From Planctomycetaceae bacterium (GTDB taxonomy: Bacteria > Planctomycetota > Planctomycetia > Pirellulales > Thermoguttaceae): a DNA stretch of 7,268 bases. This document shows positions 1 to 6,877 of the stretch, piece after piece. A program made the position numbers and the translations under genes. A model generated the notes under the pieces. That model searched no databases and was not told where the DNA came from. It saw nothing but the letters and a program-made list of their open reading frames with translations. The stretch covers positions 1 through 7,268 of the forward strand of contig JAITBS010000364.1 in the NCBI GenBank assembly GCA_031283515.1, written 5' to 3'. The first letter of the stretch is position 1. Each line of letters begins with the position of its first letter.

Positions 1-3000
1 ATTTTGTAATGTTTCACCGTTGGGAACATAAACGGTTGCGGTACTTCCGGGCGGAATTTCTATTTCCCAATGAAATTTGTTACCGTCTCGTTTCCATTGA
101 CTCTTAATCAGTCCGCGAACCGAATCATATTCGGCGTTGACGAATTTCAAATCGCCGATGGGCAACGGCTTCATGATAATATGTTCAAAGCCGGGGTGTT
201 CCGGATCAGCCTTGATTCCTGCAAGATATTCGTAATACCAAATCGTTAAATCGCCAATCAGCATCACATGATTACCGCTATTCATTGCGGGATTGGCAGT
301 GTCGCCGTTCCAGAGTTCCCAGATTGTTGTTGCGCCCTTTTCAATCATGTAACCCCAACTCGGATAGTCGGTATTGGTCGTAAATTTGTAGGATATATCG
401 GCTCGTCCGAAATCACTCAACACTCGATTCAACCATTGTCCGCCAATCAATCCCGTACCAATATGATTGTTCGTAACCTTTTCGATATTGGTTGTCAACG
501 TTTCAAAAACTTTGCCCCGCAATTCCGGCGGCACAATTTCAAACCGCAACGGTAATACACAAGAAGTTTGCGTTCCGTTATCATATTTTGCCGTTTCAAT
601 ATTCAGGAATTTATCGTTGAACGCTTTACGCATTGCGGTTGCTTTTTGTACAAATTCATCCGCTTCGGAATCTTTGCCAAGCATCTTAGCGTATTTCGTC
701 AACAAATCGAGATTGTGAATGTAATAGGAAGTTGCCAAAATTGCTTTGGACGTTTTGCGTGCCGGGTCTTGCGAATGTATTAACTCCGGTTTTTCCGGCG
801 GAACACACCAATCACCGTAATTATCCTTGTCAATAATTCCATCGTTCACGAATTGACCAAGATGTCCGATTAACCAACGTTTCATCGCTTCATAATGTTT
901 TTCGATAGGACGCCGATCCGCGTACATTGTGTAAATACTGTCCGGAATAATCGTAAAAGCACTGGGCCACGTAACGTTGGAACCGTAAAGCGGCCAAAAA
1001 TTCGGACAAACATCCGACAAATTCCCATCATCACGTTGTGAATCTTCAATATCGATAAGCCACTTCGAATACAACGTTATATTATCGAACAAAAACATTT
1101 CCCCTTTCGATTCCGCAGCTCGGTCGCCTTGCCAACCTTGGCGTTCATCGCGTTGCGGACAATCCGTCGGAATACTCAGATAATTCCCTTGCGTTCCGCG
1201 AACAATATTACGAAAAATCGCGTTAATTGTCGGGTTGCTTGTTTCAAAAGTTCCGACTTTGGGCAAGTCGGTGTTGATGACTCTTGCGATTAAGGTATTT
1301 TTGCCCAGTTTAATAGTTTCAGGAAATCCCGTCAATTCCGCATAACGAAAACCGTGATAAGTAAAAAAGGGTGAGCGATAAAACGTAATTTTTCTGTTAC
1401 CGGATGCGATATAAATATCGCGGCATTGCGCACCGCGTAAATTCGCAACATAAAGATTTCCGTCCGGTAAAAGCGTTTCGGCGTGACGAATTTTTAACTC
1501 CGTTCCTTCTGCCAAATCAACCGGAACTTCCAACTCACAATTACCAACCAGATTCACTCCAAAATCAAAAATCCAAACACCGGGCTTAACTTCCTTGACC
1601 GACTTCGGCTTAATTTTCTCAACAACCCGCATCGGCGGCATCATTTGCGCAACAAGTTTACCTTTCGGAGCATCAACAATTTGGACAACGGTATTGAATG
1701 CGATTGCTTCTTTTCGTGCGTCGTAAATTTCGCCGTCGTAATCATTGTTTTCCTTAATAGGCTCATTTGTTGAAAGCCGCCATGTTTCGTCGCTTGCAAT
1801 TGTTTGTGTTGAACCGTCGGCGTATTGAATTTCGAGTTGGAACAATAATTTCGGATAGCCGAAAGTTCGTGTTGTTATCGGGTCGGTTGTTCGCGGGGCG
1901 TAATACCGACCATTACCAAGTTTAACAACAATGTGATGGAAATTAGAGTGATTAAAATTAGGATTATTAATTTGTAGCAATTTTGGGTCAATATCGTAGG
2001 TTACATAGGGAACACGTTTATCATAATCGGTTAATACCGGATCAAGAACATGATCGCCGACTTTCTCACCGTTCAAATAGAGTTCGTAATAACCAAGACC
2101 GGAAATGTATGCGGTTACGCGAATCGGCTTTTCTTTAACTCTAAAAAATTTAATAAACCTTCTTGCCGGCAAACTGGGATGCGGATTACCGATACTGATA
2201 TTGCCCCAAGGATTGCCGCCGAGATCGGCGATTTTGGCGGCAACCTTCCACGCCGAATCATCAAACTCCGCCGTTTCACCGCCTTCCGGCAAACCGTCAA
2301 CCGCTTTCCATGTTGTATCGGTTTTGATAACGAGTTCGTTTTCGTTTTTGTACTGAATTTTCAACACGCCAATCAAGGCGGCAGGATTGGGGGCGTCGCC
2401 GTGATTGTTGACATCGACCGCAAGAACATTCTTTCCCGATTTCAACAACTCTGTAACATCAACAGTTTTCACCGTTTTGAAATTGGAACCGTTTTCGACT
2501 TTTTTGTTATTGAGATACGCTGTAAATTCGTTATCGGCGGTCAGAGCGAGCGTTGCTTTTTGGAGTTCGAGTGGTTCGGGCAAGTCGATTGTTTTGCGGA
2601 ACATCGCATGACCGGGCAGGGCGTTTAAGCCTTTGTCGTTTGTCCAAATCCATGCGGCACCGTCCAATGATAATGTTGAGAGTTCGCTTTCGTCTTCTTC
2701 CAGCGAAACTTTATCAAGACCAACCCATCTTGCCTGCCATTGTGCCGGTTTGAAGATTCCGGTGGAGAAGGTTGATAGAATCGACGTTGACGGTTTATCT
2801 TGTTTATCCCAAACAGTCAATGCCCAAGAATATTCCGATTTCGGTAACAACGGTTTACCGGCATATTCGACCAACACGGTATTTCCCGCCGTTTTACCGG
2901 AATCCCAAACAACCACATTCTCGGCACGCTCCGCCGAAATTCTCTGTGTTTGGGAAACGACAATTTGGTATGCTGATTGTGTTTGGTCATTTTCGTTCGA

Positions 3001-3198
3001 TTTCAATTTCCAGGAGAAACGCGGTTTCTGTTCGTCAATTCCACGCGGTTCCGAAAGAAATTCCAACCGTAATTGATACGGTTGAACAACTCCGCCGTAT
3101 GACTTTTGTTCTTCTTGAGCGTTGCAACCCCAAGTCATACAAACCGTCAACATGATAAAAGTAAATACAAAACAAAATATCCGTAATTGATTTAACAT
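1..3198 (-). CDS. GH78 alpha-L-rhamnosidase, exported, 3' end cut by window edge
   Basis: Hydrolyses terminal alpha-L-rhamnose from plant or algal glycans by the inverting GH78 mechanism. I translated the frame codon by codon: 1066 codons with no stop. The start at 3198 has AAGGAAA five bases upstream. Residues 1-28 form an export signal (hydrophobic core, then TWGC/NAQ); lipid anchoring at Cys25 is possible, but the lipobox is poor. Approximate layout: Ig/FN3-like domain 35-150; a jelly-roll-like module 165-300 (AMFRKTIDL 198-206, TADNEFTAYLNN 220-231); the family's N-terminal sugar-binding domain from 347 (RFIKFFRV, GLGYYELYLNG 367-377); beta domain 420-620; (alpha/alpha)6 catalytic barrel about 630-980; C-terminal beta-sandwich from about 985. 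GH78 hallmarks are DCPQRDERQGWQGD (679-692), NYGDW (793-797) and GATTIWELWNGD (955-966). By family analogy Glu685 is the general acid and Glu961 the general base. Roughly 30-50 residues are missing at the C-terminus. Family assignment is very safe; substrate specificity is unknown. Confidence 0.96.
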   Translation of the reverse strand, partial: MLNQLRIFCFVFTFIMLTVCMTWGCNAQEEQKSYGGVVQPYQLRLEFLSEPRGIDEQKPRFSWKLKSNENDQTQSAYQIVVSQTQRISAERAENVVVWDSGKTAGNTVLVEYAGKPLLPKSEYSWALTVWDKQDKPSTSILSTFSTGIFKPAQWQARWVGLDKVSLEEDESELSTLSLDGAAWIWTNDKGLNALPGHAMFRKTIDLPEPLELQKATLALTADNEFTAYLNNKKVENGSNFKTVKTVDVTELLKSGKNVLAVDVNNHGDAPNPAALIGVLKIQYKNENELVIKTDTTWKAVDGLPEGGETAEFDDSAWKVAAKIADLGGNPWGNISIGNPHPSLPARRFIKFFRVKEKPIRVTAYISGLGYYELYLNGEKVGDHVLDPVLTDYDKRVPYVTYDIDPKLLQINNPNFNHSNFHHIVVKLGNGRYYAPRTTDPITTRTFGYPKLLFQLEIQYADGSTQTIASDETWRLSTNEPIKENNDYDGEIYDARKEAIAFNTVVQIVDAPKGKLVAQMMPPMRVVEKIKPKSVKEVKPGVWIFDFGVNLVGNCELEVPVDLAEGTELKIRHAETLLPDGNLYVANLRGAQCRDIYIASGNRKITFYRSPFFTYHGFRYAELTGFPETIKLGKNTLIARVINTDLPKVGTFETSNPTINAIFRNIVRGTQGNYLSIPTDCPQRDERQGWQGDRAAESKGEMFLFDNITLYSKWLIDIEDSQRDDGNLSDVCPNFWPLYGSNVTWPSAFTIIPDSIYTMYADRRPIEKHYEAMKRWLIGHLGQFVNDGIIDKDNYGDWCVPPEKPELIHSQDPARKTSKAILATSYYIHNLDLLTKYAKMLGKDSEADEFVQKATAMRKAFNDKFLNIETAKYDNGTQTSCVLPLRFEIVPPELRGKVFETLTTNIEKVTNNHIGTGLIGGQWLNRVLSDFGRADISYKFTTNTDYPSWGYMIEKGATTIWELWNGDTANPAMNSGNHVMLIGDLTIWYYEYLAGIKADPEHPGFEHIIMKPLPIGDLKFVNAEYDSVRGLIKSQWKRDGNKFHWEIEIPPGSTATVYVPNGETLQN

Positions 3199-3256
3199 AA
3201 CAGTTTCCTTGTTTGTTGAATTTTGATAATGTTTCAAAACGTACGGTGATAACCGG

Positions 3257-3271
3257 CATGATTTTATCATG
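3257..3271. promoter_or_regulatory. palindrome overlapping the rhamnosidase -10 box, possible operator
   Basis: CATGAT-TTT-ATCATG is a perfect 6-bp inverted repeat with a 3-bp spacer. It covers the proposed -10 box of the rhamnosidase promoter, so a bound protein would block polymerase. A second small inverted repeat (CGGT-GATA-ACCG, 3244-3255) lies just downstream in the leader. Sugar-utilisation genes are often controlled by a repressor at such a site, but no regulator gene is in the window. The function is inference from position. Confidence 0.35.
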
Positions 3272-3288
3272 TTGAAGGAACAAATCAA
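3261..3288 (-). promoter_or_regulatory. sigma70-type promoter of the rhamnosidase gene
   Basis: Read on the minus strand, TTGATT (3288-3283) and TAAAAT (3266-3261) are separated by 16 bases, a good match to -35/-10 boxes. Transcription would begin near 3254, giving a leader of about 56 nt before the ATG at 3198. Assigned by eye only. Confidence 0.5.
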
Positions 3289-3390
3289 TGGTGATGAATT
3301 GGGGGTTGCTTGTTTGTTTGTGAAAATCGGGTACATTGTATTGCTGAGTTGGTTGAAGAAAATTGATTATCCTTTTTACTTTTTCAAATC
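3289..3390 (+). promoter_or_regulatory. upstream region of proC with weak promoter candidates
   Basis: This short region should hold the promoter for proC and the two genes behind it. Two poor candidates are visible: TTGTTT (3310-3315) with TACATT (3332-3337), spacer 16; and TTGCTG (3341-3346) with GATTAT (3365-3370), spacer 18. The 20 bases before the proC ATG are pyrimidine-rich and carry no Shine-Dalgarno motif. An in-frame stop at 3364-3366 excludes any upstream start except within those last codons, where none is seen. Confidence 0.25.
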
Positions 3391-4230
3391 ATGGATACAA
3401 AAATCGGATTTATCGGAACCGGTCACATGGCAAGAGCGTTGTCGCGCGGTTTTATCAAAACGAAAACAATTCAACCGGATAAACTTTTCGGTTACGATGT
3501 CCGACCGGAGTCGGCACAGAAATTCGCTGAGCAAACCGGCGGAACTGCTGTTGCAACAATTAAAGATTTGGTGGCGGGTTCGGATGTTGTTTTTCTTTCT
3601 GTCAAACCGCAGCAGATGAATGAAGTTCTTCATAATCTTGCCGCACTTCGGGCGCATGGTTACAATCCGTTGTGGATTACTATTGCTGCCGGAATTCAAC
3701 TCAAGACGTACTTAAAAGATCTCGGAACCAGTGCGCGGTTGGTGCGTGTCATGCCGAACACGCCTTGTTTAGTTGGTGAAGGCGTTTGTGGTTTTTGTCT
3801 TTCCGACGGTGCCAAAAAAGATGATGCCGAACTGGCGCTTGATCTTCTGTCAACAGTTGGTCTTGCGATTCCGTTTCCGGAACGCCAACTCGATGCGGTT
3901 GCGGGATTATCTGGTAGTGGTCCGGCTTATGTTTACATGATGATCGATGCGATGGCTGATGGCGGTGTCAAGATGGGATTGCCGCGTGAGCAATCGTTGT
4001 TGTTGGCGGCTCAAACGGTTCTTGGGGCGGCGAAGGTTGTTTTGCAAACCAACGAACACCCCGGAGTTCTCAAAGACAAAGTGTGTAGTCCGCGCGGAAC
4101 AACAATTAACGGAGTTCATTCATTGGAGCGGCACGGTTTCCGTGCAGCGATTACCGACGCTGTCGAAGTGGCCACATTGCGCTCCCGCGAAATGGGACTC
4201 GAAAACGATGACCCAAATAGAAATAAATAA
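3391..4230 (+). CDS. proC: pyrroline-5-carboxylate reductase
   Basis: Catalyses the last step of proline synthesis in the cytoplasm: NAD(P)H-dependent reduction of 1-pyrroline-5-carboxylate to L-proline. The 279-residue length is normal for the family. An N-terminal Rossmann fold is shown by GFIGTGHMA (6-14), followed by SVKPQQM and the MPNTP motif (121-125). The C-terminal dimerisation and active-site domain is shown by AGLSGSGPAYVY (171-182) and the ProC signature region around VCSPRGTTING (231-241), where the second residue of the more usual PGGTT is Arg. The ATG at 3391 gives the expected N-terminus although no Shine-Dalgarno site precedes it, so translation may use a weak or leaderless mode. 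The protein ends in a short charged tail (ENDDPNRNK). The gene is divergent from the rhamnosidase and lies 9 nt before the ATPase gene, probably in one transcript. Confidence 0.96.
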   Translation: MDTKIGFIGTGHMARALSRGFIKTKTIQPDKLFGYDVRPESAQKFAEQTGGTAVATIKDLVAGSDVVFLSVKPQQMNEVLHNLAALRAHGYNPLWITIAAGIQLKTYLKDLGTSARLVRVMPNTPCLVGEGVCGFCLSDGAKKDDAELALDLLSTVGLAIPFPERQLDAVAGLSGSGPAYVYMMIDAMADGGVKMGLPREQSLLLAAQTVLGAAKVVLQTNEHPGVLKDKVCSPRGTTINGVHSLERHGFRAAITDAVEVATLRSREMGLENDDPNRNK

Positions 4231-4239
4231 AAAGAAAAA

Positions 4240-5355
4240 ATGTTGGAATCATTAGAGATCAAAAATTTCCGTTGCTTAAAAGATTTTAAAATCCCTTCAT
4301 TGAAGAGAATTAATCTTTTAACAGGAAAAAACAATACCGGAAAATCTTCCATTCTTGAAGCCATCGCCATCTATGCAACAAAGGGGAATTTAAGATTGAT
4401 TACGCAATTGCTTAATGAAAGAGGAGAAAATATTCAACGAAATGAAAAGAATGCAACCGAAAATAATTTGAAAATTTTCTCTTCTTTGTTTACTGATAGA
4501 AAATGCGGGTTTGATTCGACAGATGTTATTTTAATTGGTGGTGTTGAAAATACAATATCGGAAGAAGCCAAACCACCTTTTAATATGCCCGTTACTTTAA
4601 GATTTGTACAATATACCGCCGATGATGATGGTTTGGGACTTGCGAAAATTGAACAAAAAGGTGAAAACAATATTGAAGATGTTTATGAACTTGGTATCGA
4701 AATTGGGAACGGAGACACCGGCAAAATTTTTCCTCTTGACGACCCTGAAAGATTCTCCAAACTTCGTTTCGGATTTAATAATAGAAATAACGGAAATTTA
4801 CAATATGTTAGAGGGAGAGATATTGATAGTGAAGATAATGGTCAATTGTTCGATAATATTGCCCTCACTGATAAAGAGCAAAATGTTATTGATTCATTAA
4901 AAATTATTGAACCTGCAACAGAACGAATCGCATTTATTGAAGAAGGCAGAAGAGAAAGAATTGCGGTTATCAAGTTATCTGATTCTCAAAAAGTGTTACC
5001 GTTGAGAAGTATGGGCGACGGTATCAATCGTGTGTTGACGCTGATTCTGGCGTTGGTCAATTCCGATAACGGTTTCTTGTTGATTGACGAATTTGAAAAC
5101 GGATTACATTACACGGTTCAAGAACAATTGTGGAAAATCATTTTTCTGATGTCGCAAAAATTAAATGTTCAGGTTTTCGCAACAACCCACAGCGAAGACT
5201 GTATCAGGGCGTTTGGATCTGTCTTAAATAGTTCCGGCAACTCTCAAGCGGGAAAAGTGATCCGGCTGGATAATAAAAAGGGAACAATTATTCCCGTTGA
5301 ATTTGATGCGAACGATCTTGAAATTACCAGCAGGAACGATATTGAAATCCGATGA
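4240..5355 (+). CDS. OLD-like AAA/ABC-type ATPase (AAA_15/AAA_21 class), partner of a Toprim protein
   Basis: A 371-residue P-loop ATPase of the RecF/OLD/SMC-like ABC class. The N-terminus LESLEIKNFRCLKDFKI is typical of this class and is followed by Walker A GKNNTGKSS (29-37). An ABC-signature-like segment, LRSMGDGINR (255-264), precedes Walker B FLLIDE (279-284) with catalytic Glu284, then ENGLHY (286-291); the switch His317 lies in ATTHSED. The stretch between about 60 and 240 is short and shows no long coiled coil, unlike SMC or Rad50. There is no Toprim domain in this protein; the next gene supplies it, giving the split layout of AriA/AriB (PARIS) or RloA/RloB. The start at 4240 is preceded only by a weak purine run. 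About the first 250 codons are distinctly AT-rich (many AAA, AAT, ATT) compared with proC. ATPase identity is firm; a defence role is inference. Confidence 0.93.
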   Translation: MLESLEIKNFRCLKDFKIPSLKRINLLTGKNNTGKSSILEAIAIYATKGNLRLITQLLNERGENIQRNEKNATENNLKIFSSLFTDRKCGFDSTDVILIGGVENTISEEAKPPFNMPVTLRFVQYTADDDGLGLAKIEQKGENNIEDVYELGIEIGNGDTGKIFPLDDPERFSKLRFGFNNRNNGNLQYVRGRDIDSEDNGQLFDNIALTDKEQNVIDSLKIIEPATERIAFIEEGRRERIAVIKLSDSQKVLPLRSMGDGINRVLTLILALVNSDNGFLLIDEFENGLHYTVQEQLWKIIFLMSQKLNVQVFATTHSEDCIRAFGSVLNSSGNSQAGKVIRLDNKKGTIIPVEFDANDLEITSRNDIEIR

Positions 5356-6008
5356 CGAAGATTCAAGAAACATTTAATCAAAAACTTCTTGTTGAAGGAA
5401 AAGATGACCAACATGTTATTTGGGCATTGTGTCAGCAGTTCAATATAAAAGAGTCGTTTGACGTGATTGATTGCGGAGGGGTTGCGAATCTTCTTGAACA
5501 GATTCCGCAACGGTTAAAACAATCGGGAATTGAATCTCTGGGAATTATTGTTGATGCGGACATTGACCTTAACGCCCGATGGCAATCTATTAAAAATCTT
5601 TTAACGGTACATCAATTTGAAATTCCCGATCAATTGCCGGAAGAGGGATTGATTTGTCAAAACGCGGACGGAATAACATTCGGTGTTTGGGTGATGCCGA
5701 ATAATAAGGTCAATGGAATGTTGGAAGATTTTATTGCTTTTCTTGTTCCTGAAAGTGATCCGCTTTTACCGATTGCTGCTGATGTTCTCAATGATATTGA
5801 GAGCCGGAATCTTCAAAAATACTCACGGAATTATAAGGCGAAAGCACAAATTCATACATGGCTTGCGTGGCAAGAAGAACCGGGAACTCCGTTAGGACAA
5901 AGTATTACAAAAAGATATTTATCAACCGATACAGAAACTTGTTTACGATTGATCAATTGGCTGAAGGGATTGTTTCCTTCGCCTCACATCTTGAATACCC
6001 TACACTGA
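5352..6008 (+). CDS. small Toprim-like protein, DUF3226 type, paired with the ATPase
   Basis: A 218-residue protein that I recognise as DUF3226-like. The N-terminus carries a Toprim pattern: LLVEGKDD with Glu15, then IIVDADID with Asp68 and Asp70, the acidic triad that binds metal in Toprim nucleases and topoisomerases. Further conserved-looking blocks are VMPNN..NGMLEDF (114-127, with Glu125) and, near the C-terminus, QIHTWLAWQEEPGTPLG (166-182) before a predicted final helix. No signal peptide or membrane segment is seen. The ATG overlaps the ATPase stop as ATGA, which suggests translational coupling and a fixed ratio of the two products; an AGGAA about 16 bases upstream is too far to be a good ribosome site. 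Likely role: metal-dependent nuclease or nucleic-acid-acting effector gated by the ATPase, as in split OLD systems. DUF3226 has no activity I can cite, so this is inference. Confidence 0.88.
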   Translation: MTKIQETFNQKLLVEGKDDQHVIWALCQQFNIKESFDVIDCGGVANLLEQIPQRLKQSGIESLGIIVDADIDLNARWQSIKNLLTVHQFEIPDQLPEEGLICQNADGITFGVWVMPNNKVNGMLEDFIAFLVPESDPLLPIAADVLNDIESRNLQKYSRNYKAKAQIHTWLAWQEEPGTPLGQSITKRYLSTDTETCLRLINWLKGLFPSPHILNTLH

Positions 6009-6101
6009 ATATTTATACTTCATATTGTCACAAGTTAGTTTTTTTGGTAATATTCTAACGGTAAAGTAAAAAGACATACCCGCCGCGTTGCAGCGGGTCA
6101 T
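6000..6101 (-). other. 33-codon antisense mini-ORF, doubtful
   Basis: On the minus strand an ATG at 6101 opens 33 codons beginning MTRCNAAGMSFYF and ends at TAG (6002-6000), overlapping the last codons of the Toprim gene. AAAGGA sits eight bases before the ATG, a good ribosome site. The ATG and first codons lie inside the GC hairpin described for 6078-6121, so the frame may be a by-product of a repeat. No known domain is visible. Recorded because start, ribosome site and hairpin coincide. Confidence 0.2.
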
Positions 6102-6121
6102 TTGTAATATCCTTTCAGGAT
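6078..6121. repeat. two adjacent short hairpins, possible REP-like element or terminator
   Basis: ACCCGC (6078-6083) pairs with GCGGGT (6093-6098) across a 9-base loop, and eleven bases later ATCC (6109-6112) pairs with GGAT (6118-6121) across TTTCA. The first stem is strikingly GC-rich in an AT-rich intergenic region. Two close hairpins between convergent genes resemble REP/BIME elements. On the minus strand the GC stem is followed, after ATGTC, by a TTTTT run, so it could also terminate the TM2 transcript. On the plus strand no U-run follows. Only one copy is in the window, so repeat status is inference. Confidence 0.35.
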
Positions 6122-6131
6122 GGAATTATTG

Positions 6132-6147
6132 TAAAATAACCATTTTA
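6132..6147. repeat. small AT-only hairpin in the convergent intergenic region
   Basis: TAAAAT-AACC-ATTTTA forms a 6-bp stem with a 4-base loop. It lies between the ends of the Toprim and TM2 genes. It is too weak to call a terminator, and nothing else recognisable is seen from 6148 to 6253. Confidence 0.2.
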
Positions 6148-6253
6148 TCACTACAAACAAAAAATCGTCCAAATAAAAACATCTAGCGAATGATTGTCTG
6201 AAGTACAAATGGTAATTTTTCCGTGTAACGTATAGTCACCGTTTTTTGCGATT

Positions 6254-6685
6254 TTACCATCGGAATGGAGATCGTGTTTCCTGTGAATATTTTTTTGCGA
6301 ATTTTGTATCATCCATTGTTAAATAGATGATAGATTCTACTAATGCGATTGGGCTTGTAACCAACGCACCAAAACCAGCGGTCAGTACCACTGCGGCAAG
6401 ATAGACAATTCCCCAACCCCAACTTCCTAAATAAAATTTGTGTACGCCAATACCACCAAAACAGAGTCCTAAGATACCAGCGATGATTCGTTTGGACTCT
6501 CCCGATGTCGCTATACTTTTAACGCTACAACCGCATTTGGTGCAAATCACCTGATTTACATTATTCAGTTTTTCACCACAGTTACAACAATAGTTTTTCT
6601 CCGCCGCATGTGGAGAAATTCCGCAACCGAGACAAGCGGTGCTGTTTTCACGAACGCCGTCTTTACCACAATTTGTACAATACAT
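6254..6685 (-). CDS. zinc-ribbon and TM2-domain membrane protein
   Basis: A 143-residue protein with two zinc ribbons followed by a TM2 domain. First ribbon: C3-x2-C6 and C18-x2-C21. Second ribbon: C33-x2-C36 and C48-x2-C51. After a short linker, residues 67-87 hold the first membrane helix ending in the TM2 signature GGIGVHKFYLG (77-87), a short polar turn (SWGWG), and a second hydrophobic span about 92-122 with a C-terminal cytoplasmic-looking tail rich in Lys and Arg. The ribbons should bind structural zinc and face the cytoplasm. TM2 proteins are widespread and mostly of unknown function. The start is well set: AGGAG (6698-6694) lies eight bases before the ATG, the best ribosome site in the window. 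The gene converges on the Toprim gene and is not part of its operon. Upstream lies the structured element at 6803-6936, which may be its leader. Confidence 0.93.
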   Translation of the reverse strand: MYCTNCGKDGVRENSTACLGCGISPHAAEKNYCCNCGEKLNNVNQVICTKCGCSVKSIATSGESKRIIAGILGLCFGGIGVHKFYLGSWGWGIVYLAAVVLTAGFGALVTSPIALVESIIYLTMDDTKFAKKYSQETRSPFRW

Positions 6686-6741
6686 ATTTAAATCTCCTGT
6701 TTTATGGATTACAATAAAGTTAATGGTTACAGTTTGCTTTG

Positions 6742-6782
6742 AAACAGAAATAATACGTCTCTGTCATTCAAAAATTCTGTTT
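6742..6782. repeat. 8-bp inverted repeat upstream of the TM2 gene
   Basis: AAACAGAA (6742-6749) and TTCTGTTT (6775-6782) are perfect inverted arms separated by 25 bases, 57-97 bases before the TM2 start. The site could be an operator or a hairpin in the mRNA leader. On the plus strand the second arm runs into TTTTT, so a weak plus-strand terminator is possible, though no plus-strand gene lies before it. No convincing sigma70 promoter was found between this repeat and the TM2 start. Confidence 0.3.
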
Positions 6783-6802
6783 TTATAATGAACATAACGC
6801 AT

Positions 6803-6877
6803 AAAAAAAGGGCGTGAATCGTTTTGTCATCTCATCAACCTTACCAGGGGTTATCCACGATGACTACGATCACGCCC
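6803..6877 (-). terminator. intrinsic terminator with long structured hairpin (minus strand)
   Basis: Read on the minus strand, GGGCGTGA (6877-6870) pairs with TCACGCCC (6817-6810), which is followed directly by seven T (6809-6803). The stem continues inward with TCG/CGA (6869-6867 with 6821-6819) and, past a small internal loop, GTCATC/GATGAC (6864-6859 with 6831-6826). That is 17 pairs in all, leaving a 27-base apical region. A GC-rich stem plus U-run is the classical Rho-independent form. The loop is larger than usual, which points to regulated termination or the 3' end of a small RNA. It lies 118 bases before the TM2 start. Confidence 0.55.

Noticed and set aside
2050..2628. Plus-strand open frame of 192 codons
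   Set aside because: It is antisense to the rhamnosidase domain region, whose own frame is open over 1066 codons and carries GH78 motifs. The antisense peptide has no recognisable domain.
2633..3155. Overlapping plus-strand open frames of 127-147 codons
   Set aside because: Both are antisense to the rhamnosidase N-terminus in an area with no stops by codon bias. The peptides are Ser/Arg/Pro-rich without domain features.
3035..3283. Minus-strand frame of 82 codons upstream of and overlapping the rhamnosidase start
   Set aside because: It is a shifted frame over the signal peptide. The true frame has the ribosome site and runs on into the GH78 domains.
3310..3320. TTGT-type tandem repeat in the proC upstream region
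   Set aside because: Only about two and a half units, too short to call a functional tandem repeat.
3269..3619. Plus-strand open frame of 116 codons across the proC start
   Set aside because: It overlaps the conserved Rossmann part of proC in another frame and shows no protein-like pattern.
6009..6253. tRNA, CRISPR or rRNA in the convergent intergenic region
   Set aside because: No cloverleaf, regularly spaced direct repeats or rRNA-like blocks are visible; only small hairpins.
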